From JBKBXU01 sp046313675 (GTDB lineage Bacteria > Bacteroidota > Bacteroidia > Cytophagales > Cytophagaceae), in NCBI GenBank assembly GCA_046313675.1, contig JBKBXU010000103.1, positions 1-13,550 of the forward strand: a stretch of DNA of 13,550 nt. Direction: 5' to 3'. Numbering within the stretch: the first letter of the stretch is position 1; each line of letters begins with the position of its first letter. The translations under genes and the position numbers were made by a program. Of the stretch, positions 6,242-13,363 are shown one piece after another. Under the pieces are notes generated by a model that worked only from the letters and a program-made list of their open reading frames with translations, was not told where the DNA came from and searched no databases.

Positions 6242-8542
6242 ATGCATTCCGGATTATACCGCTGCCTTACGATAGGCACACTCTGTTTCATAAGCAACTT
6301 TGCGTTGGCAATAGAAATTAAAGGGCGTGTAAATGACTTTACTACTCGGGAACCCTTAGAATCTGCTATAGTAGCAGCAGAAAATAAATGCGCTATTACA
6401 AACGAAAAAGGCGAATTTATCATCGAAACCACCAAAGCAAGTGGGGCGTTAACCGTTTCTTACCTGGGCTACAAGGACCTGGTTGTCCATTATAAAAATC
6501 AGGAATTCCTTAACATTTTCCTTGAACCTTCAGTGGCAGAATTGACCGAAATTGTTGTTCAAGGCTTTGAAAACCGCCGCAGGCTGGTAGAAACTGCCGG
6601 AGGAATCAGCACCCTTTCCTCAGCAGATATTCAGCGTTTCGATAATTCTTCGATTATGCCTGCCCTTAACCTGGTGCCGGGGGTTCGTATGGAATCTCAA
6701 GGGCCCGGAGGAAGTGCACGTCTGTCTATTCGCGGAAGCTTACTTCGATCTCCCTGGGGGATCCGTGGCGTGAAAGCCTATTGGAACGACATACCCCTCA
6801 GCGATGCAGGAGGAAATATGCCTTACGATATTCTAGAGCCTTCCATTCTCGGAAATATAGAAATTCTCAAAGGACCCGCAGGAAGCATCTATGGTGCGGG
6901 AACAGGTGGCGTTATTATTTTTAACACTGCAAAAGCACCACCCAAAGGAACAAGTATCGAAGGCCTGGGCATGGTGGGATCCTTTGGTATGAGCCGTTTC
7001 GGCAGCATTTTCCGAAGCGGAACGGAAAATGCCAATATATCCATATCCTATATTGACCAAAGCTTCGACGGCTTCAGGGAACAAAACAGCACCTATAGAA
7101 AAGTACTGAACGTCAATGGATCCTTTTGGCTGAATGAAAAAAGCAGCATCTTCTTCAATGCCTACAATGTACGCAGGGAATTTCAGCTTGCGGGCGCATT
7201 AACACAAGAGGAATACGAAGAAAATCCGCAGCAGGCCCTGCCTTTTGCCAAAGACGGTGATACCCGACTTACCTCAGAAGCTACCAATGTGAGTGTGTCC
7301 CATGAGTACCGTTTTACGGAAAACTTCTCTAATACCACGTCCATTTACGGCACCATATACAACCTGGACCATCCCTGGGGGACAAATCAGTTTTTCAACG
7401 GCTACACCCGTGGAGGCACACAAGGTTATGGTGCACGCAGCCGCTTTACCTATGCCCCTAAAATTGGCAATCTAAAACCCAGGCTCGTGGCAGGAACAGA
7501 ATATCAGAACGACCTGAATATTGGAAAAACGTATACCAACAATTTGGGCAGGCCGGGCAGGTTGACCGAAGACCTGGATGTTCAAACTACCTCCTGGCTC
7601 TTATTCGGACAGGCAGAAATTGACCTGCCGAAAAACTTCATCTTTACCGCCGGACTGAGTTACAATAACCTGGTTTACAATGTCAGCGACTTCCTTAATC
7701 CTGACAGCATCAACCAAAGCGGGCGGGTCGACTTTGGCCCTAAAGCTGCTCCAAGGGTTGCTCTGGTAAAAATGATCAATTCAAATGTTTCTGTGCATGG
7801 CAGCATCAGCTACGGATTTTCTCCCCCTACAAGGAACGAAATCAACGTTCAGGGACAGATTAACCACGGATTGCTGGCCGAAAGGGGCATGAATTATGAA
7901 GTCGGATCCCGGGGCCGTGTACTCAAACGCAGGCTCAGCTACGACCTTACCGCCTATACAATGCGGCTCAACAACCTGATCATCGGGCAGACAAATATAG
8001 CGGGCAATACCATCTATGAAAATGCCGGAACCGCCGATCAAAAGGGAATCGAAGCAAGCCTTTCTTACAACCTTGTTAGCTCCGATACGGCATTTATCCA
8101 GCTTGTGCGCCCATTCCTCAATTATACGTTCAATGAATACCGTTTTCAGGAATACCGCGTATCCAACCAAAGAACCGGAACTGTGCAGGAATTTTCAGGC
8201 AATTTCATTCCGGGAATTTCACCCCATGTGGCAGTGGTAGGAGCTGACGTAGTTACCAAACCAGGCATTTACCTGTACCTGACCTACAGCTTCTTTGACA
8301 AGCGCTATGTGAACAATGCCAACGATAGCCGCATTGCCGACTACCACCTTCTTTCTGCCCGTACAGGCTTCAAAAGATCCCTGGGCAAGCACTTCGAAGG
8401 TGAAATTTATGCCGGAGCCGACAATATACTTGACCAAAAATACGTGTCCTTCCTGGCCATCAATGCCGCTGGAGGACGCTATTATCAGCCCGGCCTGCCA
8501 AGAAATTATTATTCAGGAATTTCCTTAAAATACAAATTGTAA
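6242..8542 (+). CDS. TonB-dependent outer-membrane receptor, FecA-like
   Basis: The 766-residue protein has a signal peptide at about 1-23 ending ALA, a CarboxypepD_reg-like beta-sandwich at about 25-105 (IKGRVNDFTTREPLESAIVA, YLGYKDL), and a plug domain at about 110-230 (ETAGGISTLSSADIQRF, ALNLVPGVRMESQGPGGSAR, IEILKGPAGSIYGAGTGGVI). The rest is the 22-strand barrel, ending in DNILDQKYVSF and the final aromatic/hydrophobic strand ISLKYKL. Plug and barrel wording resemble the COG4772/FecA group more than the SusC group, and no SusD gene follows, so a small chelate or metal complex is a more likely cargo than a glycan. Import would use TonB-ExbB-ExbD energy. It sits between a CxxxC membrane protein and a CxCC lipoprotein on the same strand, which points to a metal. 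The substrate is not proven. Confidence 0.9.
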   Translation: MHSGLYRCLTIGTLCFISNFALAIEIKGRVNDFTTREPLESAIVAAENKCAITNEKGEFIIETTKASGALTVSYLGYKDLVVHYKNQEFLNIFLEPSVAELTEIVVQGFENRRRLVETAGGISTLSSADIQRFDNSSIMPALNLVPGVRMESQGPGGSARLSIRGSLLRSPWGIRGVKAYWNDIPLSDAGGNMPYDILEPSILGNIEILKGPAGSIYGAGTGGVIIFNTAKAPPKGTSIEGLGMVGSFGMSRFGSIFRSGTENANISISYIDQSFDGFREQNSTYRKVLNVNGSFWLNEKSSIFFNAYNVRREFQLAGALTQEEYEENPQQALPFAKDGDTRLTSEATNVSVSHEYRFTENFSNTTSIYGTIYNLDHPWGTNQFFNGYTRGGTQGYGARSRFTYAPKIGNLKPRLVAGTEYQNDLNIGKTYTNNLGRPGRLTEDLDVQTTSWLLFGQAEIDLPKNFIFTAGLSYNNLVYNVSDFLNPDSINQSGRVDFGPKAAPRVALVKMINSNVSVHGSISYGFSPPTRNEINVQGQINHGLLAERGMNYEVGSRGRVLKRRLSYDLTAYTMRLNNLIIGQTNIAGNTIYENAGTADQKGIEASLSYNLVSSDTAFIQLVRPFLNYTFNEYRFQEYRVSNQRTGTVQEFSGNFIPGISPHVAVVGADVVTKPGIYLYLTYSFFDKRYVNNANDSRIADYHLLSARTGFKRSLGKHFEGEIYAGADNILDQKYVSFLAINAAGGRYYQPGLPRNYYSGISLKYKL

Positions 8543-8563
8543 ATATTAAATTTAAAATATTAC

Positions 8564-9802
8564 ATGAAGATTAAATATTTAGCAATCAATTTATTGCCAC
8601 TAATTCAGAATTCAAAATTCAGAATTCAGAATTATATTATCTTATTCGTTTTACTTACAGCCTGTTCGAGCCCCCAAGACACCTCCACCATCATTTCTCA
8701 ATCATCCGGCCAGGCTCCTTACCTTACCAAAGATCACCTTGGCAATACCGTACTTTCCTGGACAGAAAAGGACTCCTCCGGCGACACCTGGGTATACTAT
8801 GCCACTGCTGAGAAAGAGAGTAAAAATTTTGGGTCAGCTTTGAAAGTTCCTGCCAGTCGGGGGGCTGCCATCCACGATGAAAGCATGAACAAGCTTGCCT
8901 TTGCCGCCAATGGAAATATGATTGCCGTTTTTGAAAAGAAAATGCCTTCCGACAAAAACAAGTACGCCGGACAGATCCTTTACAGCGTCTCCGAAGACCA
9001 GGGGAAAAACTGGACTGAGCCACTCCCCATCCACAGCGACACCACCGCTGAGTTCAGTCGCAGCTTTTTTGACCTGGCACTTTTGCCTGATGGAGAAGTG
9101 GGCGCCGTTTGGCTTGATGGACGCCTACAGTTAGGTAAAAAAGGAACAACCCTTTTCTTCACAAAAACAGAGAATGGAAAGCGCTTTATAGAAGATAAGC
9201 CCATAGGACAAACCGTCTGCCAATGCTGCCGTACCTCCTTCCTGGCCGATGAGCAGGGCATGCTGCATGTGGTATACCGCAACATCATCAGCGATACCAT
9301 ACGCGATATGGTTCATATCACCTCCTCCGATACCGGAAAAACGTTCACCACGCCCACACGCATCAGTGCCGACAACTGGATTACCGACGGCTGCCCGCAT
9401 ACCGGTCCATCCATAGCCCGTACTGCTGAAGGCTTACACTTCACATGGTTTACCGCCGGAGGGGGCACAGGCGTGTATTATTGCCGTTCCGAGGACAATG
9501 GCCGCAGCTTTACCAACCGTCTTATGCTGGGCCATGATGCACGACATCCGCAGATGGCCAATGCAGGCGAGACACTCGCCATTACCTGGGACGAAGCCCT
9601 TCAATCTCATACAGGAATCTTTAATCGGATTGCTTTACATATCCGTTATTCCGGTTTGGAAAGCACCACCACCTATCTGACTTCCGACAAGGACCGCGCT
9701 TTCTACCCCGTCCTAAGCCCACACGGCAATGGTTTCTTCGTTGCCTACACCAGGGAAGTAGATGAAAAAAATCATGTGGAAGTACAGTATGTAGGATTCT
9801 AG
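8564..9802 (+). CDS. Sialidase-like (BNR propeller) lipoprotein with CxCC motif
   Basis: The 412-residue protein starts 21 bases after the receptor gene. A long signal region ends in lipobox LTAC (Cys34). The mature part shows BNR/Asp-box-like repeats (SEDQGKNWTEP, SDTGKTFTTP, SEDNGRSFTN) typical of a sialidase-fold beta-propeller. Inserted in it are VCQCC (Cys219, 221, 222) and DGCPHTG (Cys277, His279), with another Cys307. The cysteine cluster is not a feature of true sialidases, and I see no complete sialidase arginine triad with certainty, so glycosidase activity is doubtful. A surface or periplasmic metal-binding protein serving the receptor is a plausible alternative. The signal sequence is interrupted by four tandem 7-base repeats (8603-8630), which encode NSKFRIQN; a change in copy number would shift the frame. 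No other start codon lies between the repeats and the lipobox. Confidence 0.8.
   Translation: MKIKYLAINLLPLIQNSKFRIQNYIILFVLLTACSSPQDTSTIISQSSGQAPYLTKDHLGNTVLSWTEKDSSGDTWVYYATAEKESKNFGSALKVPASRGAAIHDESMNKLAFAANGNMIAVFEKKMPSDKNKYAGQILYSVSEDQGKNWTEPLPIHSDTTAEFSRSFFDLALLPDGEVGAVWLDGRLQLGKKGTTLFFTKTENGKRFIEDKPIGQTVCQCCRTSFLADEQGMLHVVYRNIISDTIRDMVHITSSDTGKTFTTPTRISADNWITDGCPHTGPSIARTAEGLHFTWFTAGGGTGVYYCRSEDNGRSFTNRLMLGHDARHPQMANAGETLAITWDEALQSHTGIFNRIALHIRYSGLESTTTYLTSDKDRAFYPVLSPHGNGFFVAYTREVDEKNHVEVQYVGF
8603..8630 (+). repeat. Four tandem 7-base repeats inside the lipoprotein signal sequence
   Basis: The units are ATTCAGA, ATTCAAA, ATTCAGA and ATTCAGA, directly adjacent, with a fifth partial unit (ATT) following. 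Seven is not a multiple of three, so gain or loss of one unit would put the lipoprotein out of frame with its only ATG at 8564. Confidence 0.85.
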
Positions 9803-9846
9803 TTGGAGAATAATAATTATAGGGACGCCCTACCGCACGAGGCATT

Positions 9847-9877
9847 ATGGCAGGCCGGCGCTAAGCGTGCCTGCCAT
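9847..9877. repeat. Large imperfect hairpin after the lipoprotein gene
   Basis: ATGGCAGGC (9847-9855) pairs perfectly with GCCTGCCAT (9869-9877), and the loop between them can pair further (CGCT with AGCG). It could act as a transcript end for the three-gene locus, although no T-run follows, or be a REP-like unit related to the palindromes downstream. Confidence 0.6.
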
Positions 9878-9945
9878 TGCCCTTACCGATGCATTGAGGT
9901 AGTTTTGGAAAGTAGACATCTGGCGGAAGCATCTTTCCATGGCCT

Positions 9946-9968
9946 GTGGTTGGTGCACTACCAACCAC
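9946..9968. repeat. REP-like palindrome, left end of repeat copy A
   Basis: GTGGTTGGT (9946-9954) and ACCAACCAC (9960-9968) form a perfect 9-base stem with a 5-base loop. It is preceded by CCATGG, a foot sequence seen at four other places around this repeat family. Confidence 0.75.
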
Positions 9969-10164
9969 GGAAACGAGCTGCTATCCGCTGCTTAAATAAA
10001 TCCAATCTTTGATTTATTTGATCAAAAAGTCAAAAGTTATCACTGCTACATCCATGGCCTGTGGCTCACAGGCCTTCTGCCATCGTTTACTTTTCATCTG
10101 ATTTTACTTAATTTTTCTTAGCTCAGATGTTGATCAAAGATTCCAGGTGGTTGGTGTGCCACCA
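9961..10164 (+). repeat. Long direct repeat, copy A
   Basis: These 204 bases match 13041-13237 without indels apart from the N gap; I count 17 mismatches in 187 comparable bases (about 91% identity). The copy contains several inverted repeats: 9994-10002 with 10011-10019, 10056-10063 with 10067-10074, and CATCTGA 10095-10101 with TCAGATG 10123-10129. Its left end carries a full palindrome, but its right palindrome is cut short at 10164. It resembles a non-autonomous REP-bounded element and contains no ORF. Confidence 0.85.
10056..10074. repeat. Internal palindrome of repeat copy A
   Basis: GGCCTGTG and CACAGGCC form a perfect 8-base stem with loop GCT, again next to a CCATGG foot (10052-10057). 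The equivalent hairpin in copy B is interrupted by the N gap, and a diverged relative lies at 13290-13310. Confidence 0.75.
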
Positions 10165-10247
10165 TAGCCGTCAACTTAAGGAAACGGTAGCTAAATTTTT
10201 TATTTTGTGAAGTTTATTTATCTTAGGGATTGTTTAATTTTTTTACT

Positions 10248-13016
10248 ATGAAGCTTTGCCGTCTTGTTCTTAGTGCTTTATGCATGTTTACAATAGTTTT
10301 TAGTTGTTTGGCACAATCCTATAATATTTCCGGTGGGGCTGATTTTTCCGCTGCAGTTTGTGATAATCAAGTTACATATGTTTGGGGGTCTAATCAGTCT
10401 AATCAGCTAGGAATTGATAATGTGGATGTTCCAATTGATGGGAATAGACGCAACTTCGCATTATGGGTTACCAGGGGTAATATATCCGCTTCCGGAAATC
10501 AAATTCAATATGGACCTTTACCTCCTATGATAAAAGTTGATGCCGGGAAAGGTTCCCATTTGCTGGTTTTAAGTTGTGAAAATCAAATATGGACTTGGGG
10601 TGAAAATGCTTCAGGCCAATTGGGAAGGGGGAATTCCTCGACGCATCGAGCCGTTCCACAAAGGGTTTTCCGGGGAGAGCAGCAAGCAATGGTCAGTAGT
10701 TCGGATCCTAATGGAATTTTTTTAAATGATATTGCTCAAATCTCCGGAGGATTAAATGCTTCCTATGCTATTGAAAAAAGTTCCGGTAGAATTCTCGCTT
10801 GGGGAGATAATTCTACCGGGCAACTTGGTAACGGAAATTTTGTTAGCAGCAATATTCCCGTCTATGTTTTAAAAAGTAATGAGGAAGGTGGAGGCTATTT
10901 AACCGGTATTTACCAGGTTGGCGGTGGCGAAGATTGTGTTTATGCATTGGATAGCAACGGAAATGTTTGGTCCTGGGGAAGCAATGATGGCAACAGGTTG
11001 GGAAGACCGGGAAACGGGAATCTTAATACTGCGGGTAGGGTGCAAAAAGGTGCTCCCGACCAAAGTTGTTACGGTGGAGATCCTATGGGAAATTTATCGG
11101 ACATTATAATGATTGCAGCCGGAAACACCCATGCCTTAGCTCTTGATAAGAATGGTAATGTTTGGTCTTTCGGCGGTGATTGGGGGGAAGGGCAATTAGG
11201 AAGAGGCGGAGCTTCCGTTTACCGGGATCTGGCTTTAAAAGTGGTAAATGTAGGGGTTAATTCTTGTATTGAGGGAGAGGGTACTTTTTTAGGTGATGGA
11301 ACTGATGGAAAGGCTACCTTTGTCGCGGCAAGTCAGGCATCTTCAGCAGTAGTTATGGCAAATGGCAGAGTAGTTACATTTGGGGCACGAGGAATGATAA
11401 ATTCGAGCAATATTGAAGTTAATGAAGGCACCATTAATTGTTCCATATCTGGAGGAATTATACCTTCAGGTACATTAGGAGATAATAGCCAAACAACAAC
11501 TTCCTGTAATTCAACAAACTGTGTAGATTTGGGGAGTGAAAATTATTTCAGCCGGACTCCTGTGTATGTCAGACACTCTGCTGGCCATGTAATTACAAAT
11601 ATTGTAGAAATATATAGTGGGGCTTCATGGTTCTTTGCTTTAAGAAATCAATCGTATAATGAACCGATAGTCTGGGGGTGGAACAGAAGAGGAGAGCTTG
11701 GATTAGGTGATTATGATGACCGATGTGCGGCGACAACTTTTCTCGAACCTTCGGGGTGCGATTTTGCTCTCCCTTGTCCGGGAATGCCTGCAATTGGTTC
11801 AGACAAGGCTCAATGTTCCGGCTTTTCGGAAGTGCTGACACCAACTATTCAAAATATTTCAACTTATCAGTATGAATGGAGATTTAGTGAGGATGGTGAA
11901 GTCTGGACCACAATTTCGTCTGATAATTCAGAACTTACTTATGTAGCTTCAGAAATGGGTTATTATCAATTTATTGTCAGCGATGAGCGACCTTATTTTT
12001 CCTATGAATGTTCCTATTGTCCAGTAAAGGTTTCGCAAATTCGGTTTTTACCTAAAGAAGAGGGCGAATGTGATACCATCGAAGACCCAATTGATGAGGA
12101 TGACCCATTTATCTGCCCGGCTTCTGAGGAGGTAATTCAAAAATATAAAAATGACGCAGACAGACTTGCTGTAATCCACCTGAGACAAAACGAGCATTTA
12201 TACAAAGACTCTATAATAATACATTCCCCCCTATCCGACACACTTCTTAATGCATTACTGGCAGTATATAATCTGAATACCCCGGAAAGAGATACTGTGG
12301 TAGAAATATATTCTATTCATACTTTTCCAAACCCTGTTTTAAATAAAGTAGAGTTTTCAGCAGATTCTTCCTTAGCCTGGATGAAAGAACTGAGAGAAGG
12401 CAATTTTCCATCAGGAAATGAGCGCCTGGACAGTCTTATGTTAGCGCATAACCTTGTAGTTGACTCTTATTATAACTGGTCAAACCTCCTTCGCTATCAT
12501 TCTGTAACCTTACGATCAGAAGATAACTTAAATATGCCTGCAATGGTTGATGTTCTTTCCGGAATCTCGGGTATCCATGAGGCAAATCAGGCTAATTGGG
12601 AAGGAGATGGATCAAGAATCGAGGCAACTGTTTCCGAGGATAATTTAGAGTTAATTTTCTCATACGGCTGGGGTGATTGTCCGTCTGGTTGTACATCTCG
12701 AAAGTTTTGGAAATTCCTGGTTCCTTATGACTGCAATGCAACTTTTACAGAAAGCTATGGCGATGTTCTTAGTCATACCCGCAAAGGTCTGGAAAAACAA
12801 CTATCCATACACCCAAATCCATTCTCTGAGGGTATCAATGTAACAGGGATATCAGAAAACTTCCACTTTAATATAACCGACCTTTCGGGCAAACACGTAG
12901 CATCAGGCCCCTCTGATAAAAACTATTTGCCATTGGGAAACCTTCACCCTGGATTTTATTTACTAACCATTACACATGATAATACCTCCTATACATTAAA
13001 AATTCTAAAGTATTAA
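10248..13016 (+). CDS. Secreted RCC1-repeat protein with T9SS sorting domain
   Basis: The frame opens at a TTG at 10230, but the ATG at 10248 gives a proper signal peptide (MKLCRLVLSALCMFTIVFSC, ending CLAQS), so 922 residues are preferred. Residue numbers below follow this start. About seven RCC1-type blades cover 40-490, marked by YVWGSNQSNQLG, WTWGENASGQLGRG, AWGDNSTGQLGNG, WSWGSNDGNRLG, WSFGGDWGEGQLGRG, a degenerate GARGM...GTLGD unit and VWGWNRRGELGLG. A Cys-containing Ig/PKD-like segment follows (about 520-600). Next comes a region of about 150 residues with LNKVEFSADSSLAWMKE and WGDCPSGC, a pattern I recall from other Bacteroidota secreted proteins. The end (about 850-922, LSIHPNPFSEGINV to LKILKY) is a type A T9SS sorting domain. 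The protein should be exported by Sec and then T9SS to the surface or medium. It lies alone between two repeat copies and is more AT-rich than the receptor locus. The ligand is unknown. Confidence 0.88.
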   Translation: MKLCRLVLSALCMFTIVFSCLAQSYNISGGADFSAAVCDNQVTYVWGSNQSNQLGIDNVDVPIDGNRRNFALWVTRGNISASGNQIQYGPLPPMIKVDAGKGSHLLVLSCENQIWTWGENASGQLGRGNSSTHRAVPQRVFRGEQQAMVSSSDPNGIFLNDIAQISGGLNASYAIEKSSGRILAWGDNSTGQLGNGNFVSSNIPVYVLKSNEEGGGYLTGIYQVGGGEDCVYALDSNGNVWSWGSNDGNRLGRPGNGNLNTAGRVQKGAPDQSCYGGDPMGNLSDIIMIAAGNTHALALDKNGNVWSFGGDWGEGQLGRGGASVYRDLALKVVNVGVNSCIEGEGTFLGDGTDGKATFVAASQASSAVVMANGRVVTFGARGMINSSNIEVNEGTINCSISGGIIPSGTLGDNSQTTTSCNSTNCVDLGSENYFSRTPVYVRHSAGHVITNIVEIYSGASWFFALRNQSYNEPIVWGWNRRGELGLGDYDDRCAATTFLEPSGCDFALPCPGMPAIGSDKAQCSGFSEVLTPTIQNISTYQYEWRFSEDGEVWTTISSDNSELTYVASEMGYYQFIVSDERPYFSYECSYCPVKVSQIRFLPKEEGECDTIEDPIDEDDPFICPASEEVIQKYKNDADRLAVIHLRQNEHLYKDSIIIHSPLSDTLLNALLAVYNLNTPERDTVVEIYSIHTFPNPVLNKVEFSADSSLAWMKELREGNFPSGNERLDSLMLAHNLVVDSYYNWSNLLRYHSVTLRSEDNLNMPAMVDVLSGISGIHEANQANWEGDGSRIEATVSEDNLELIFSYGWGDCPSGCTSRKFWKFLVPYDCNATFTESYGDVLSHTRKGLEKQLSIHPNPFSEGINVTGISENFHFNITDLSGKHVASGPSDKNYLPLGNLHPGFYLLTITHDNTSYTLKILKY

Positions 13017-13040
13017 GAAAAAATACATTCCATACTTATC

Positions 13041-13237
13041 CAAACCATGGAAACGAGCTGCTATCCGTTACTTATATAAATCCAATCTCTGATTTATTTG
13101 ATCAAAAAGTTAAATTTTACCACTGCACTATCCATGGCCTGTGGCTCACAGNNNNNNNNNNACTTTTCATCTGATTTTACTTAATTTTTCTTAGCTCAGA
13201 TGTAGGTCATAGATTTCAGGTGGTTGGTGTGCCACCA
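13041..13237 (+). repeat. Long direct repeat, copy B
   Basis: Same orientation and same order of inverted repeats as copy A (9961-10164). Its left palindrome is reduced to the right arm, while the palindrome at its right end (13220-13242) is complete, the mirror of the situation in copy A. It begins 24 bases after the stop codon of the RCC1 gene. Ten N replace what is a 17-base stretch in copy A. Confidence 0.85.
13152..13161. other. Assembly gap (10 N)
   Basis: Ten undetermined bases lie inside the internal palindrome of copy B. By comparison with copy A, 17 bases would be expected, so the N count is a placeholder and the true length is unknown. Contigs were probably joined across this repeat. 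Confidence 0.95.
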
Positions 13238-13242
13238 ACCAC
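13220..13242. repeat. REP-like palindrome, right end of repeat copy B
   Basis: GTGGTTGGTG (13220-13229) and CACCAACCAC (13233-13242) form a perfect 10-base stem with a 3-base loop. It is followed by CGGAGACAGGCTGCC, similar to the CGGAAACGAGCTGCT that follows the palindrome of copy A, so the flank belongs to the repeat family too. Confidence 0.8.
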
Positions 13243-13289
13243 GGAGACAGGCTGCCAGAGGACGTTGAAAATTCCCTATACCGCATCCA

Positions 13290-13310
13290 TGGTATGTGAC
13301 GCACAGACCA
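13290..13310. repeat. REP-like palindrome upstream of the transposase gene
   Basis: TGGTATGTG (13290-13298) pairs with CACAGACCA (13302-13310) with one mismatch and a 3-base loop. Foot CCATGG (13287-13292) and flank TCTGGCAT parallel the internal palindrome of copy A (followed by TTCTGCCAT). A REP unit this close to a RAYT-like gene is the expected arrangement. Confidence 0.65.
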
Positions 13311-13317
13311 TCTGGCA

Positions 13318-13343
13318 TTGCTTTCCATATTTTTTTATGTTTG
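13318..13343 (+). promoter_or_regulatory. Possible promoter of the transposase-like gene
   Basis: TATGTTTG at 13336-13343 is an exact TAnnTTTG match. A TTG at 13318-13320 lies 15 bases upstream, shorter than the usual spacing. If used, transcription starts near 13348 and the ATG at 13364 is the start codon rather than the in-frame ATG at 13337 inside the box. Confidence 0.4.
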
Positions 13344-13363
13344 CAATAACCTACATTATAGCT

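Larger units (their letters stand above)
9803..10247. other. Gene-free, hairpin-rich intergenic region
   Basis: No convincing gene lies in these 445 bases. They hold a large imperfect hairpin (9847-9877), then the first copy of the long direct repeat with its palindromes, and then about 80 AT-rich bases leading into the RCC1 gene. A 69-codon plus-strand frame at 9803 crosses the palindromes and is regarded as repeat read-through. A weak -7-like TATCTTAG at 10219-10226 could serve the RCC1 gene. Confidence 0.7.
13017..13363. other. Gene-free repeat region before the transposase gene
   Basis: These 347 bases hold direct repeat copy B with its N gap, a perfect terminal palindrome, a further REP-like palindrome, and a promoter-like octamer for the transposase gene. 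No ORF of its own is seen. Confidence 0.75.

Noticed and set aside
7781..8170. Long minus-strand frame inside the TonB receptor gene, and similar frames at 6833-7084, 8219-8437, 8724-9400
   Set aside because: All are shadows of the receptor and lipoprotein genes, whose domain motifs are unambiguous on the plus strand.
8543..8563. AT-rich near-palindrome between the receptor and lipoprotein genes
   Set aside because: Low complexity A/T only; too short and weak to be called a terminator or operator.
9803..10012. Plus-strand frame of 69 codons after the lipoprotein gene
   Set aside because: It starts with TTG, runs through two palindromes and into the long repeat, and its counterpart in copy B has no equivalent start; it is read-through of repeat DNA.
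9946..10164. CRISPR-like array suggested by repeated palindromes
   Set aside because: The palindromes differ in sequence and spacing, there are no regular spacers, and no cas gene is present.
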